From positions 7,590,001 through 7,654,000 of the forward strand of contig JARFIW010001104.1 in assembly GCA_036346225.1 (NCBI GenBank): a DNA stretch of 64,000 nt, written 5' to 3'. The DNA is from Platerodrilus igneus. Its lineage: Eukaryota; Arthropoda; Insecta; Coleoptera; Lycidae. A program made the translations under genes and the position numbers. Shown piece by piece: positions 22,706-33,499 of the stretch; within the stretch, counting starts at the first letter, position 1; each line of letters begins with the position of its first letter. The notes under the pieces were generated by a model. That model ran no database searches. It saw only the letters and a list, made by a program, of their open reading frames with translations, and was not told the origin of the DNA.

Positions 22706-23199
22706 CTATTTAACTGCCGAGAGGCAGACGAAGTAGAAACACTCGCGAAAAAATTAAACGACGCGGTGGTAGACGCGTCGTCGTATTCCATGCCGAAAAG
22801 AAAACATTTAAAGACAGCGTACCCTGGTGGACCCGGGAACTAACCACCAAGCGGGCAGAAACGCGTAACCTAAGGCGCCGCTATCAACGCGCCTCGGGAG
22901 ATATAAGAGAACAACGGAGAATAGAATATAATCAAAGTTACCGCGAATATAAAATATTAATAGAAGAAACGCGAACGAATAAATTTAAAGAATTCTGCAC
23001 GCAAAACTCAGAGAAAGAACCCTGGGGAACCGCATACCGCGTAATTAGAGGAAAACAACAAAAATCGCGCTCAGTAATATAAAGAAAACAAATGGCGAAT
23101 ACACGGAAGGTTTTAAAACCACAGCGGAATATTTACTAGAGAAATTTTTCCCATCGGATAATCCCGAGGGGATGAAGAGTCGCACGATTTAATACGTCG

Positions 23200-24527
23200 G
23201 AAGCTGTAAAGGCGCAAGGAACAGGTGCCGATAAGGCAATCCTAGTTCACGAGGTCGTCAGGGCTCTTAGGAAGATGAACCCTAAGAAGGCACCGGGGCA
23301 TGATGGAATCACTTCAGACGCAGCTCTGCAGGCGTGCCTGTTAGCCCCGTGTGTCTTTGTTGGGTTGTTTAATCTTTGTTTAGAAAGGGCGTTTTCCGCG
23401 TTGCTGGAAAATCCAGAATGTGAAATTTATACCCAAACCTAAAAGGCGGATGCGTCAGATCCGGGCAGCTATCGTCCAATTAGCTTGCTACCGGTGCTGG
23501 GGAAAGTTTTAGATCGCGTTATGACTACGCGTGTTGAACACCTAGTGCGAGACAGCGGCGGTTTTAATAACCGACAGTTTGGTTTCGTGGAGGGCAAGTC
23601 GACTATCGACGCGTTAGAGTTCGTTGTCGGGGAAATTAAGCAGGCAAGAGATGCCAAAGAGTACTGTGTCGTTGTTGCTTTGGACATTTCAGGAGCATTT
23701 GATGCTGCCTGGTGGCCATTAATCGTTTGCGAGTTAGATCGTAGGGGTTGTCCGCGAAACTTGATGTCTTTGGTCAAGAGCTATTTCTCGGGGCGATTAG
23801 CACAGGTTGAAATTCCGGGTAAAGTTCTGTCGCGTGAGGTGGAAAAGGGATGCCCGCAAGGGTCATGTTCTGGTCCCACATTTTGGAAGTTGTTGTATGA
23901 GAGCATCTTTAGGGTCAAGTTGCCCGCAGGATGCTCAATCGTTGGGTTTGCAGATGACACACTTTTAATTGTAAGATCGAGATTGTTAATGGATATGCGC
24001 ACAAAACCGAACGAGGCGCTTAATAAATTACACGAATGGTCGCAGGCGGTAAAATTAAAATTTAACACGGCGAAGTCAGAGGCGCTTTATTTCGGCACGA
24101 AACCAGGACAGAGACCTCCTAGGTTAGAGCTAGGAGGGGAGAAAATCCCGTTTAAAGATTGTATTACCTACCTCGGCGTCAAGATCGACAATAAATTAAA
24201 TTGGAAAGCGCACGTACAATACGTAAAAAGTAAGGGCGGCGAAATATCAAATAAAATGATGGCGGCGGCTAAAATAAAGTGGGGTTTCAGGGCGAATCGC
24301 TGAGGACGGTTTATGCCGGAGCAATTGAGCCGGCAATACTGTACGCAGCTTCTGTATGGGCAGAAGGTTGTAAAGTCCGGGAGATGCGTCAATTGACGAG
24401 CGTACAACGCATAACCGCGGTAAAAGCGGCGAGGGCGTACAGGACCACCTCCACGGAGGCTGTCCTGGTGATCAGTAGGACTCTCCCTATCGAATATGTC
24501 GTTAGGAGATTAGAGATAGACGATTAA
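23200..24527 (+). pseudogene. R1 LINE reverse transcriptase
   Basis: RT motifs in order are KKAPGHDGITSDA, YRPISLLPVLGKVLDR, FGFVEGKSTIDAL, VVVALDISGAFDAAWW (first Asp), EKGCPQGSCSGPTFW and CSIVGFADDTLLIV (FADD near 23948). The thumb (LKFNTAKSEALYFG, ITYLGVKIDNKLNW) follows, then a frame change at about 24300. Beyond it is PAILYAASVWAEGCK, with QRITAVKAARAYRTTSTEA. The main frame from 23485 to 24303 (272 codons) is intact and spans the catalytic core; upstream an in-frame stop and a frameshift separate it from the endonuclease. Confidence 0.9.
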
Positions 24528-24665
24528 TAAATATAGGAAAAGGGCGCGAAATTATCGAAGATCTTAATCTTGGTAATAGGAAATTGCAAGAAAGATTGTT
24601 GTATCTGAGTTAGGGCACCCGGCTGATATTAGAGGATCGAGTTTGTCGAAGGTGATGAGGACGCG

Positions 24666-25178
24666 ATGGGTATCAGAATTTATACGGACGGTTCACGTAT
24701 GGACGATGGGCAAGCAGGCGCGGCGTTTGTCGTGTATAAGCAGGAAAGGGAGGTGTTTCGGTTTCAAACCAAACTCGCGAACTGGTGCACTATCTTCCAG
24801 TGCGAATTGGTAGCCATACGAGAGGCTATCGATTACGTAATAAACCATACGGGCAGAAACGAGTATTATATAATCAGTGATAGTAAATCGGCGCTAACGG
24901 CTTTAACAAACATGAACACCTCGACAGATCTCCAAGCGGACGTCTGGAGGATAGCGCGTACGGCGCTAGAGTTTCGACGTTTAAAGTTCTGTTGGGTCAG
25001 GTCGCACAATGGTAACGTAGGAAACGATAGGGCTGACGAATTAGCTAAAGAGGCCGCGACGGGCGACTTTCGAATATCACATTCGTCGATACCGAGGTCT
25101 TTAATCAAAAGAAAGCTGCGCGAAAATCAATTCGACAATGGGAAGAGAGGTGGAACAACGCTGCCACGGGCAGGTTGA
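24666..25178 (+). pseudogene. R1 LINE RNase H domain
   Basis: A 170-codon open frame has the four RNase H signature sites: IYTDGSRM (Asp), FQCELVAIREAI (Glu), YIISDSKSAL (Asp) and NDRADELAKEA (Asp), with VRSHNGNVGN carrying the His. It is followed directly by the C-terminal Cys/His domain in a different frame, so one frameshift separates them. All catalytic residues remain. Confidence 0.85.
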
Positions 25179-25531
25179 CCCACAAATTCATACCGAGCAT
25201 AGAAGCCAGAGGTAAGATCGAGGTTAAGCTCGATCACAAAATGGTGCAGTTGATAACAGGGCACGGCGCCCTGAAGGCGTATTTACAAAGGTTCGGTCTA
25301 ACCAACAGCGACCGCTGCGAATGCGGTGAGGGCGCGGAAAGCGCAGAGCACGTGCTCTTCGACTGCCCGCTTGAGGCGGGAAATCGAGGGTTGGCTGATA
25401 GCAAACTAGCTATCCTAGGTCTGGCATGGCCAAAGAGCCTAGAGGAAGTCGGGGAAGTGGTTAACCAGAAGGCGTTCTGGACAGCCTTAAAAGAATTCGC
25501 GGGAAGGGTCGTGAGATTAGACAATCAATGA
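25175..25531 (+). pseudogene. R1 LINE C-terminal Cys/His domain
   Basis: The frame encodes HKMVQLITGHGALKAYLQRF and CECGEGAESAEHVLFDC, the Cys-x-Cys-x7-His-x4-Cys motif found at the C-terminus of R1/I-group LINEs, ending LDNQ at the stop. The 3' untranslated region runs from 25532 to the A15 tail. Confidence 0.85.
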
Positions 25532-25655
25532 CGACCGCGTGTAAAAATTCGGTGGGGTTGGTGGGAGGATTGAAAATTTTAGATTGACTTGGCGTGAGTA
25601 AGGATACGAGCATAACCAAAACCTGATATTAAATAAAATTAAAAAAAAAAAAAAA

Positions 25656-26430
25656 GATAATTATACCAAAATGTCCAATATGCACGAAAAACTCCCACTC
25701 CATTAATACAATCACTGCCTATCTTCATAATTATGTGCGGAAAATCGGGAATAAATAATACCAAATAAACAATAACAAATAAATCATAAACCCTCATTAA
25801 ATTAAATCAATAAAGTAAACAAGGATAATAAAACAGAGTGCAACCGCGCATCCCCAGGACTTGAAAGTGAAGTGATAGTGATAGTGATTGTGATCCCCAA
25901 AACATTTAGTGCATACCCACCAGGACTTTAGCTGTGCACCCCGTCCCACCTTTAGAAGTAAGTTACAGACGACCAGATCTTCGGATGCTGGAGAATTTTA
26001 TTATCGAGGTATGACTTAAATTGTGGCGGCTGTACTCGCACAAGCATTGATTTACATTAATTAGTAGTTTTGAAATAATTTAAGAAGCACGTTTGGTGTG
26101 TAAAGGCGCTAGCCGACATAATGCTTGTGCGAGTGCACCTGATAAATAGGGTGATGCTTTCGCTATTTTGTGCACTGCTATATGCTTAACGCTTATTAAA
26201 CATTTATTTATATATTTACATAATTATATTTATTTATATTTTATATTTACACTTTATATTTATTTATATATAGCATGTATTATGTGGCTTATTTGTTTTG
26301 TTTGACGTTCTGTCGCCATTTTGGTTGCAGTATATATTTGGGAAGGACGAGCAGAATTGCGAAGATTGTAATCATAATGTAAATCAGTTAGGAACGATAG
26401 GAAAGCTAGGGATGGATTTAAATTAGTTAG
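25656..26430. other. AT-rich spacer between two LINEs
   Basis: No gene was seen. At 26195-26275 there is a degenerate array of TTTATTTATAT-like units. The start of the next LINE is unclear and may lie as far left as 26300. Confidence 0.5.
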
Positions 26431-26616
26431 CTAGATTTGGATAGTTTTAAGACGACCCTTCAGGTCGCACTGGTAAGCAGAGCCGGCGTCTGCTATCCGG
26501 TATTACGGATCCCTCCCTCTCATTTTTGCTTGTTGATCGGGTACACTCGAAAGTCAGCGCTAGGGATACCATTATTTACAACCCTGTTTTTAGTTTTTGT
26601 TTTGTTTTGTTCCAGT

Positions 26617-26705
26617 TTTGTCAGATTTTTAGGTTTGTTAGATTGTTAGAGTTTGTTAGGTTTGTTAGATTTTTAGGTTTGTTAGATTTTTATTTAGTTT
26701 TTATT
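26617..26705. repeat. Minisatellite, TTTAGGTTTGTTAGA-like units
   Basis: About five imperfect copies of a 13-20 bp unit built on AGGTTTGTTAGATTTTT lie in the 5' leader of the Jockey-clade LINE. They may be the element's own promoter-proximal repeats or later slippage. Confidence 0.8.
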
Positions 26706-26769
26706 TAGGGTGAATCAACTATGAAGTAAGAATAAATTAGAGCACGACTATTTTTCGCGTTTAAACCCA

Positions 26770-26905
26770 ATGTAGTACCTCCGGGTGGAGCATTGGGGAC
26801 GTGGCCGCAAGTATAGCGGCCCTAATTCAAATTATAATGCCTATAATCGCCACAGCCAATTCGGTGATTTAGTTATGGGTTTCATTGCCTGCGACAAGCA
26901 TCTTA
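26770..26905 (+). pseudogene. Jockey-clade ORF1 C-terminal remnant
   Basis: The frame reads SGWSIGDVAASIAALIQIIM, then PIIATANSV and a stop. Similar wording ends the fragment at 21.6 kb, supporting a shared ORF1 domain. Most of ORF1 is deleted. Confidence 0.5.
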
Positions 26906-26989
26906 ACGAACTCCTCCATTTTAATAGATAGACGTAGCGGTAATCCAGGAATCCTGCAGGTAGCGTTCTGAAACGCGCAAGGGTTCATG

Positions 26990-27680
26990 GGAAGGTGATT
27001 TCAATTGTTGGAGTTTGCGATGAGACACGACGTAGACGTTGTCCAGGTGAACGAAACGTTCTTCAGCGCACGAGACGATCTTTGGCTTCCCAACTACAGC
27101 CTGTTTCACAACGAACGAGATGGCGTCGGGGGAGGCACATCAGCGTACGTCAAGGCAAGCCTGGAGCGCGTGTTGGACTTGCCAGATCAAGAACGACTGT
27201 AGTATGAATAGTACTATAGGGTTTCGGTCTTCTACGCCTGGGTTTGGTTTATAACCGGCCAGGTGGCGAACCGCTTAGCACGCAGAACCTGGACGCGTTG
27301 TTGTATGCGAGAGAACCCGTGCTTTTAAGTGGGACTTTAACTCTAAACATTCGTTTTGGAACAGTCGGGTAGCGAATCGCAATAGCCGCATACTCCGACA
27401 GTTTCCTGACAGACGTGAGGTCGACGTGCTGGGGCGAGCAGAATCCACTCACTACGGCAATAGAGGCAGGCTAGATGTACTAGACGTCGCGATACTCCAC
27501 CAAGTGACGGGGAACACGGAGATCTGGGCTGTTAGCGACCTAAGTTCAGACCACAACCGGGTGCTACTCAATTTCGGAGGGGGAATGAGCTTCGGTCATC
27601 AACGAAACTCCCAGGGTGTTGTGGCCGTCATTTGCCGCCCGTCTAGCAATATCGGTCGAAGGAATGTCTAACCACTGGCG
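26990..27680 (+). pseudogene. Jockey-clade LINE endonuclease
   Basis: One frame (27005-27202) gives LEFAMRHDVDVVQVNETFFS, then LPNYSLFHNERDGVGGGTSA. After frame changes, 27426-27600 contains RLDVLDVAILHQVT and SDLSSDHNRVLLNF, the terminal SDH block. The middle, with the GDFNA-type motif, is too decayed to place. Confidence 0.75.
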
Positions 27681-27799
27681 CGCTAGAGGCGCAAGTAGAC
27701 CGCTTTATGGAGTGCATACAGACTTTGGTCAGTAGAGTCACTTCATGAGACCGGTAGCGAATAAGGGAAACATCTTCCCTTTACACATCTACAAACTCA

Positions 27800-29470
27800 T
27801 CCGAGAGAAGAACCATGCTAGGCGTCAGTGGCAAAAAACTTGGGATCCGGAACAACTCCGGTATAATTGATTGGTCGCCGAAATGCAAGTCTTGGGAAAC
27901 TAGACTGGAAGATCTCCGGGCCGAAGATAACTTTCTGTGGAAGATGTCGAAAGTACTGAGGAACAAGACGTCCCCAATGCCTCCTATCAATGGCGAAACA
28001 GGCTTTACCTACTCAGTCTCAGAAAAAGCAATAGTCCTCGCAGACAGTTTAATGCGTCAGTTCGAGCCAAACTATTCTCACGCAGACTTTCGGCATATCA
28101 AAAAGGTTCCCCGCAACGTCCGATGGAGGCTAAGGAATAACCACCCTCGGGAAATCGACCTCACCACAGTTGAAGAAGTCAAGGACCTTATCAAGGCCTT
28201 AAGGGTCAGATAGATTTCTGGACTGGACGGAATCTCCAACCTGGCTCTGGAAGCACTGTCATACAACGCGCTCCGGATGTTAGCCGAAATCATCAATGCC
28301 ATGCTGAGGCTCCGCCACTTTCCATCTCCGTGGACGACGGCGGACGTCGTAGCGATCTGGAAAATAGGAGTCAAATCTGCGACATTCCCGGCCAATTAGA
28401 TTTCTGTCGGTGGTTGGTAAGATAGCGGAAGCCGTTTTCCTAAGGAGGCTGCAGTGATCCAGGACGAACAATTTGGGTTCCGTAAGGCGCATTTAACCGT
28501 TCACCAGATACTGTGAGTGGTGAAGTACATTGCGGAAGGCTTCAACCGGCGACAGCCAACAGGCGCAGTGTTGCTGAACGTGTCTAAAGCTTTTGACAAG
28601 GTATGGCATTATGGCCTATTCTACAAGATGTTGGAGAGAGGCTTACCGCGCGCTCTCGTCCAACTGACGAAATCCTATCTTCGCGATAGATGTTTTACAT
28701 TAGGCTGGACGGAGTGCGGTAAATCAGGGCTTCGATTTTCCAAGTCCCTCTTTTCTCGCCGGCACTCTTCGACATCTTTGTGAGCAACCTACCAAAAACG
28801 CCCGACACTAGGATAGCATTATACGCCGACGACAGCTATTCTAGCCAGGTCTGCACCTCGTCACGTAAAGACTGCAAACGGCGATGAACGCTGTAGAGGA
28901 GTGGTTAAAAATCTGGCGAGTCGAGGTCAATCCAAAAAAGAGCACGGCAGTTTTCTTCTCAAAGTGACGTCACCGACGTGGAGACGACGTTAGAGTGTAC
29001 GATTAACCAATACCTTGGCATTCAGACGTCAAGTATCTAAAGGTGATCCTTGATTTGAAGCTCACTTGGAAAGCGCACATCGAGCATGCAGCAAATAAGG
29101 CCCAAGTGTGTTACAGCTCTGCTATACCTCTTGACCAATCGCCGAAGTAGGCTAAACGCTTCAAACAAGCTTAGGCTCTACAAGGTGATAACCAGACTGA
29201 CATTTGCATATGCATCAGCGGTGTGGGGTAACGCAGCGAAAACGCACACGCGTAAGCTCCAAGTGATCTAGAACAAGACACTCAGAGGAGTCTTCGGAGC
29301 TTCCTGGTTCGTTCGAAACGCTCAACTTCATAGAGGGGCAAATCTGGAAACCGTTAAGGAATGGCTTCAGTCGAACGGAGAGAGCTTTTGCGGATCTCTA
29401 GAAAATCACGAAAACCAGCTCGTAAAAGTCCTGGGAGAATATGAAGATGTCTTGTGGCAGTGATATAGAC
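27800..29470 (+). pseudogene. Jockey-clade LINE reverse transcriptase
   Basis: Recognisable steps are the spacer (KAR-x-W-like start, KMSKVLRNKTSPMPPINGE), ALRVR then SGLDGISNLALEAL, and DEQFGFRKAHLTVHQIL. After a stop come LLNVSKAFDKVWHYGL (motif with catalytic Asp replaced by Asn in LNVSKAF) and ALYADDS, the YADD box near 28825. The C-terminal NKLRLYKVITRLTFAYASAVWG is at 29150-29230. Stops and frame changes occur roughly every 100 codons or fewer. Confidence 0.8.
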
Positions 29471-29520
29471 ACCCCAGAGCGATGCTTTGCTGCGATTCAA
29501 TCAGACGTCCGAAAGGAATA

Positions 29521-30925
29521 AACTGCACGTAAAGCCATGTTTTTCCAATTCACGAGGACAGTGAAGGACCTAGTCCAGGTACGCTAGTAACAGGATTCTT
29601 ATAAAGTCTATGACAAGGGATCTCGAGTCCGACACCAAAGTGGATTTTTAGTGGGTATGTCCTTGTTTCGGCAAGGAAGAGTTCCACACAGCGAATGTAA
29701 AATCTTTTAGCACTATAAAGAAAAGTAGTTTTATTGGTTAAAACGGACAGGTAACAGTGTGTAAGAACATCCATTCCACCAAAAGAATCAACGTCGACCA
29801 GTGGAATTCCTATTACCCTAGACGTCGTTGGCGTTCTTTGAACTTGAAGAATTAAAAACCTAACAGGGTAAGTGGTAATAATAACGTAGCTTGAAATCGC
29901 ATCTAAGTGAAATTTCGATCATTATGCAAATTTGTTTAATTTTGTACCTTTAGTACAATAGGAACCTACTCCCACACCACTGTATTTGGCCGCTGCTTAT
30001 TTTGTTGCAGATACCCTCCACTCTAGGGCAATTCCAAATTAAAAAACTTAATGCTGCAAACGCCTGTAACACATTTTCGGCGATACGATTATTCGGCAAT
30101 CTTCTTTTATAAAGCATTAAAAAGCGCTAATGAAGCACTGACTGCTCGCATTAGTGTTTACAAAGTTTCGGCTAATTTCACGAACCTGTCTGATCCAGGG
30201 AGCCGTTCTCTGCGTATACCATCATTTTTTTTTAAATTTCAATCTTCATATTCCATTTGTACATAAGCATTCAATTTTATAAACTTCATGGACGTAAAAT
30301 CACAATTCGCTATTCCATTGACACCGTTCATGGTATAGTGACCTAAAAATTTCAATTAATCAACTATGGAGCACTTACGAATTAAACAATTACGAAATGA
30401 CTAGGTAACAAATAAATTACTGTTTACCATAATTGCTTAATAATTCCGTTAAATTGGAATAGAAATTAAACACATAAACATGCAAAAATAAGTGAAACGT
30501 GTAGTCAAGTTCAGCGAATCTTTCTATAGACAAATTAGCTGAATTACAAGCGTATCATGAAAATCGGTACTTCCACTTCCGACTTTTAAGGACATTATTG
30601 TATATTATTCTGTGCAACTTTAATCCATTTTTTTGTTCTATTTACGGGTCATGGGCGTTTCTTTTGATCAATTCTGAAACAAAGTGGCATACTTCCCTAC
30701 TTACGTCAACTTTTCCCATGAGAATTATTCAAGAAACATGGATGCAATAAAATAATTATATTTACAAAAACTTTTCCTCCGTCTTTAGGCGTGAATGACT
30801 CTTACGTCACTGGAACCTCTTTGTGTAAGATGATTTTATTCGGACGGTTGTGAAATGAGACGTTAATTTCTACTTGCACCTATAAGGGGGTAAGTGAAAG
30901 ATTATTCGTTTTATTTCCCACTATA
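29521..30925. other. Noncoding spacer
   Basis: No gene or known repeat was recognised in 1.4 kb. Short frames at 29550-29774 (-) and 30051-30266 (+) have no family resemblance. Confidence 0.5.
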
Positions 30926-31351
30926 CAGGGTGTCCGGAAAATACGTGTACTACGTGAGAACAGAGATTCTTTGGCTCAAAATAGATCGATTTGAGCCAAC
31001 TTACTTATTATACAAGTTGCTTCATTTAGCCGCTAGAGGGCTTCAAAAATCGTGAAAAATATTTAATATTTTAAAATAACTCGACAACGCGTCGATAGAT
31101 TTTGATCATTTTTGGGGTGCGAGTTTCTAGTTTCAATTGACATGTTTTGGGTGGTGTACGCAATAATTTTAAAAGAATACGAGTGTCCCAAAAATGATGT
31201 ATTGTATAAATATCCGACCATAATATTTTTGCTGCTTATGCAATGACTACCAATTTTTTTTATGAGTAGCCGACTTAATTTGGAAACTTTTATGTCTCTT
31301 GTAAAATTTTGATTAGACGAGCGGTTTGCCAGAAAAAAATTATTTCAAATG
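30926..31351 (+). repeat. Left terminal inverted repeat, 426 bp
   Basis: It pairs with 33134-32711. Conserved landmarks are CAGGGTGTCCGGAAAATACG at the tip, GCTTCATTTAGC, ACGCGTCGATAGATTTTGA, GAGTGTCCCAAAAATGATG and TAGACGAGCGGTTTG near the inner end. Confidence 0.9.
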
Positions 31352-31535
31352 CCTGCATACCTTCGTCATCATTGCTACATTAACTGTAAAACGGGGCAAA
31401 TAAAAGAACATAGTATAGTAGTAGGCTTTGCTTTTGATTTGTTATTTAATTTGAATATTATTTAACCTTAGTTTGCCTGTCAAGTCGTGAATTTCTGCTT
31501 AATTCAATAAAAGTTTGCATATTTCATCTTACATT

Positions 31536-32617
31536 ATGAGTACTTACACAAACAACGAACAGATGGATATGCTTTTGGTTTTCGGATTTTGTCAAGGCAA
31601 TGGTCGTGAAAGCGTCAGAGTCTATAGGGAAAGATTTCCTAATCGCCGAAAGCCAAGCCACCAAACATTTGCAAATATTGAAAGACGTCTTTGTGAAAAT
31701 GGTAGCTTTCAGTCAAAAATGCGGATCAAGTACGTGAACGTACCACAAGAACTGCGGATCTGGAGGAACAAATTTTGAATAGAGTTGAAGAAGACCCAAA
31801 AATAAGCACCAGACGCTTAGGACTTGAACTACAAGTTCCTAAAAGTATTCTTCATGACGTTTTAAAGGAACAGTTATTACACCCATACCACGTTTAACAG
31901 GTACAAGACCTTTTGCCTATCGATCCTGAGAGGCGTCTAGCTTTCTGTCAATTTATTCAAGATCGGAGAATTCAAAATGCAAATTTCAGTCGCAAAATTT
32001 TATTTCCAGACGAAGCTTCTTTTACAAGATCTGGTATTACTAACATATATAATGAACATGTTTACGCTGTAGAAAATTCTCATGCAACTAAAGTGACTCA
32101 CTATCAACATGAATTTAAGATTAATGCCTGGGCTGGAGTTATTGATAATTTTATTATCAGTCCTGTTGTGATACCAAATCGACTAAACGGAGACAATTAC
32201 TTCAACTTTCTACAACAAACATTGCCGAATTTATTGGAAGATCTGCCATTGTTACTTCGCTAAGACATGTGGTTCATGCACGATGGTGCTCCTCCCCACT
32301 TTACACTAGCTGTTCGACAACATTTACACGAAAAATATCCGTATCAATGGATCGGAAGGGGATATGATGCTCCTACAAATTGGCCAGCACGATCGCCGGA
32401 CTTGACGTCCTGTTATTATTTTTTGTGGGGTACCTTAAAATCTAAGGTTTATTCGTCTCTACTTGATAGCGACGAAGAATTGTATAGACGAGTTTTAAAT
32501 GCAGCCAACTCTTTAAAAAATAATGCACAAACAATGCAGAGGGTTCAGTTAAACTTCTTAGGAAGAGTTAATTTGTGCATTGCAGAAAATGGCGGCCATT
32601 TTGAAAATTTATTGTAA
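31536..32617 (+). pseudogene. Tc1/mariner-type transposase, disrupted
   Basis: It starts at ATG 31536 (MSTYTNNEQMDMLLVFGF). The helix-turn-helix part includes ERFPNRRKPSHQTFANIERR. A frameshift occurs near 31710-31720, after which TTRTADLEEQILNRVEE and TRRLGLELQVPKSILHDVL complete the DNA-binding region. A stop lies at about 31896 and another at 32261-32263. Catalytic residues are Asp in FPDEASF, Asp in MHDGAPPHF and Asp in WPARSPDLT, with 38 residues between the second and third by my count. The C-terminus ends NGGHFENLL. Restricted to the two stops and the frameshift, damage is light compared with the LINEs nearby. Confidence 0.85.
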
Positions 32618-32710
32618 TGGTGCAACACGTGTAGCGCGCTGTTAATAATAAATAGTAAAAAATAGTAGTAAAAAATAAACAAAACAATTAAATAAAAATA
32701 AAAAAACAAA

Positions 32711-33134
32711 CATTTGAAATTATTTTTTTCTGTCAAACCGCTCGTCTAATCAAATTTTTACAAGAGACAAAAAAGTTTCCAAATTAAGTCGGCTACTCAT
32801 AAAAAAAATTGGTAGTCGTTGCATAAGCAGCAAAAAGATTATGGTCGAATATTTATACAATACATCATTTTTGGGACACTCGTATGCTTTTAAAATTATT
32901 GTGTACACCACCAAAAGATGTCAATTGAAAGTAGAAACTCGCACTCCAAAAATGGTCAAAATCTATCGACGCGTTTTCGAGTTATTTTAAACTATCAAAT
33001 ATTTTTCACGATTTTTGAAGCCCTCTAGGGCTAAATGAAGCAACTTGTATAATGGGTAAGTTGGCTCAAGTCCATCTATTTGGAGCCAAAGAATCTCTGT
33101 TCTTACGTTGTACACGTATTTTCCGGACACCCTG
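32711..33134 (-). repeat. Right terminal inverted repeat, 424 bp
   Basis: This is the reverse complement of 30926-31351 with scattered single-base differences and a few one-base indels. It ends GGACACCCTG against the TA target. Confidence 0.9.
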
Positions 33135-33315
33135 TATAATGGAAAACAAACGTTCGCAAAATTAAAAATTTTTAATGAAACAAATTCTTCGAACTTACAA
33201 AAATTGAACACGTGAAGTTTTACATAAATATACAATTTGTACATTTAACAATATTTATCAAGCGCAAGTGTATACACAATTGTAATTCCATCACACAATT
33301 CTAGGAGGAAAAGAG

Positions 33316-33388
33316 TCCTCAGTTGAGGGGTTTGAACCGGGGATATCAGAGCGTTGAATCTCTGCGCTAACCATCGCTCTAACGAGGA
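33316..33388 (-). tRNA. tRNA-like sequence, probable pseudogene
   Basis: The minus strand has 73 nt bounded by TCCTC and GAGGA, an A-box-like TTAGAGCGATGGTTAGCGC, a CAGAG/CTCTG anticodon-type stem, and a B-box-like GGTTCAAACCCC. The T stem does not pair and the anticodon loop is 8 nt, so this is not a working tRNA. It may be the head of a SINE whose body was not recognised. Confidence 0.4.
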
Positions 33389-33499
33389 TGCACGTCTTAC
33401 AAATATGGTTTATTTTTTTCTTTAGCATTTACTTTAAATATCTGACGTAGATAGTTCGCCGAAAATAAATTTAGTATGAGTAAACGTAATTTAACTATA

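Larger units (their letters stand above)
21637..25655 (+). mobile_element. R1-type LINE with RNase H, copy A (5' end replaced)
   Basis: The element runs from the middle of ORF1 to an A15 tail (25641-25655). It contains three zinc knuckles (the first incomplete), endonuclease, RT, RNase H and a C-terminal Cys/His motif, an R1/LOA-group layout. The first 1483 bases (21637-23119) are almost identical to 59692-61173. Stops and frameshifts occur in the endonuclease and before the RT. GC content and codon use differ visibly from the AT-rich flanks, indicating a comparatively recent arrival. Confidence 0.85.
26430..29520 (+). mobile_element. Jockey-clade LINE, heavily decayed
   Basis: An ORF1 remnant, endonuclease, reverse transcriptase and C-terminal part can be followed in this order across many frames. 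Composition is GC-richer than the flanks. No A tail survives at the right end, which is set where recognisable translation stops. A 60 bp piece of its ORF1 region also occurs at 47488-47547. Confidence 0.8.
30926..33134 (+). mobile_element. Tc1/mariner-superfamily element with long terminal inverted repeats
   Basis: The 2209 bp element is flanked by TA on both sides (30924-30925 and 33135-33136) and begins CAGGGTGTCCGGAAAATACG, with the reverse complement at its right end. The inverted repeats extend about 425 bp inward on each side (30926-31351 and 32711-33134) with roughly 90 percent or better identity by eye. Between them is a transposase gene with one frameshift and two stops. Element size, TA target and motif pattern fit the IS630-Tc1-mariner superfamily. 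The length of the inverted repeats is unusual, as most members have repeats below 100 bp. Confidence 0.9.

Noticed and set aside
21637..25655. Insertion of R1 in its classic 28S rDNA target
   Set aside because: No 28S-like sequence flanks either R1 copy; both lie in AT-rich DNA.
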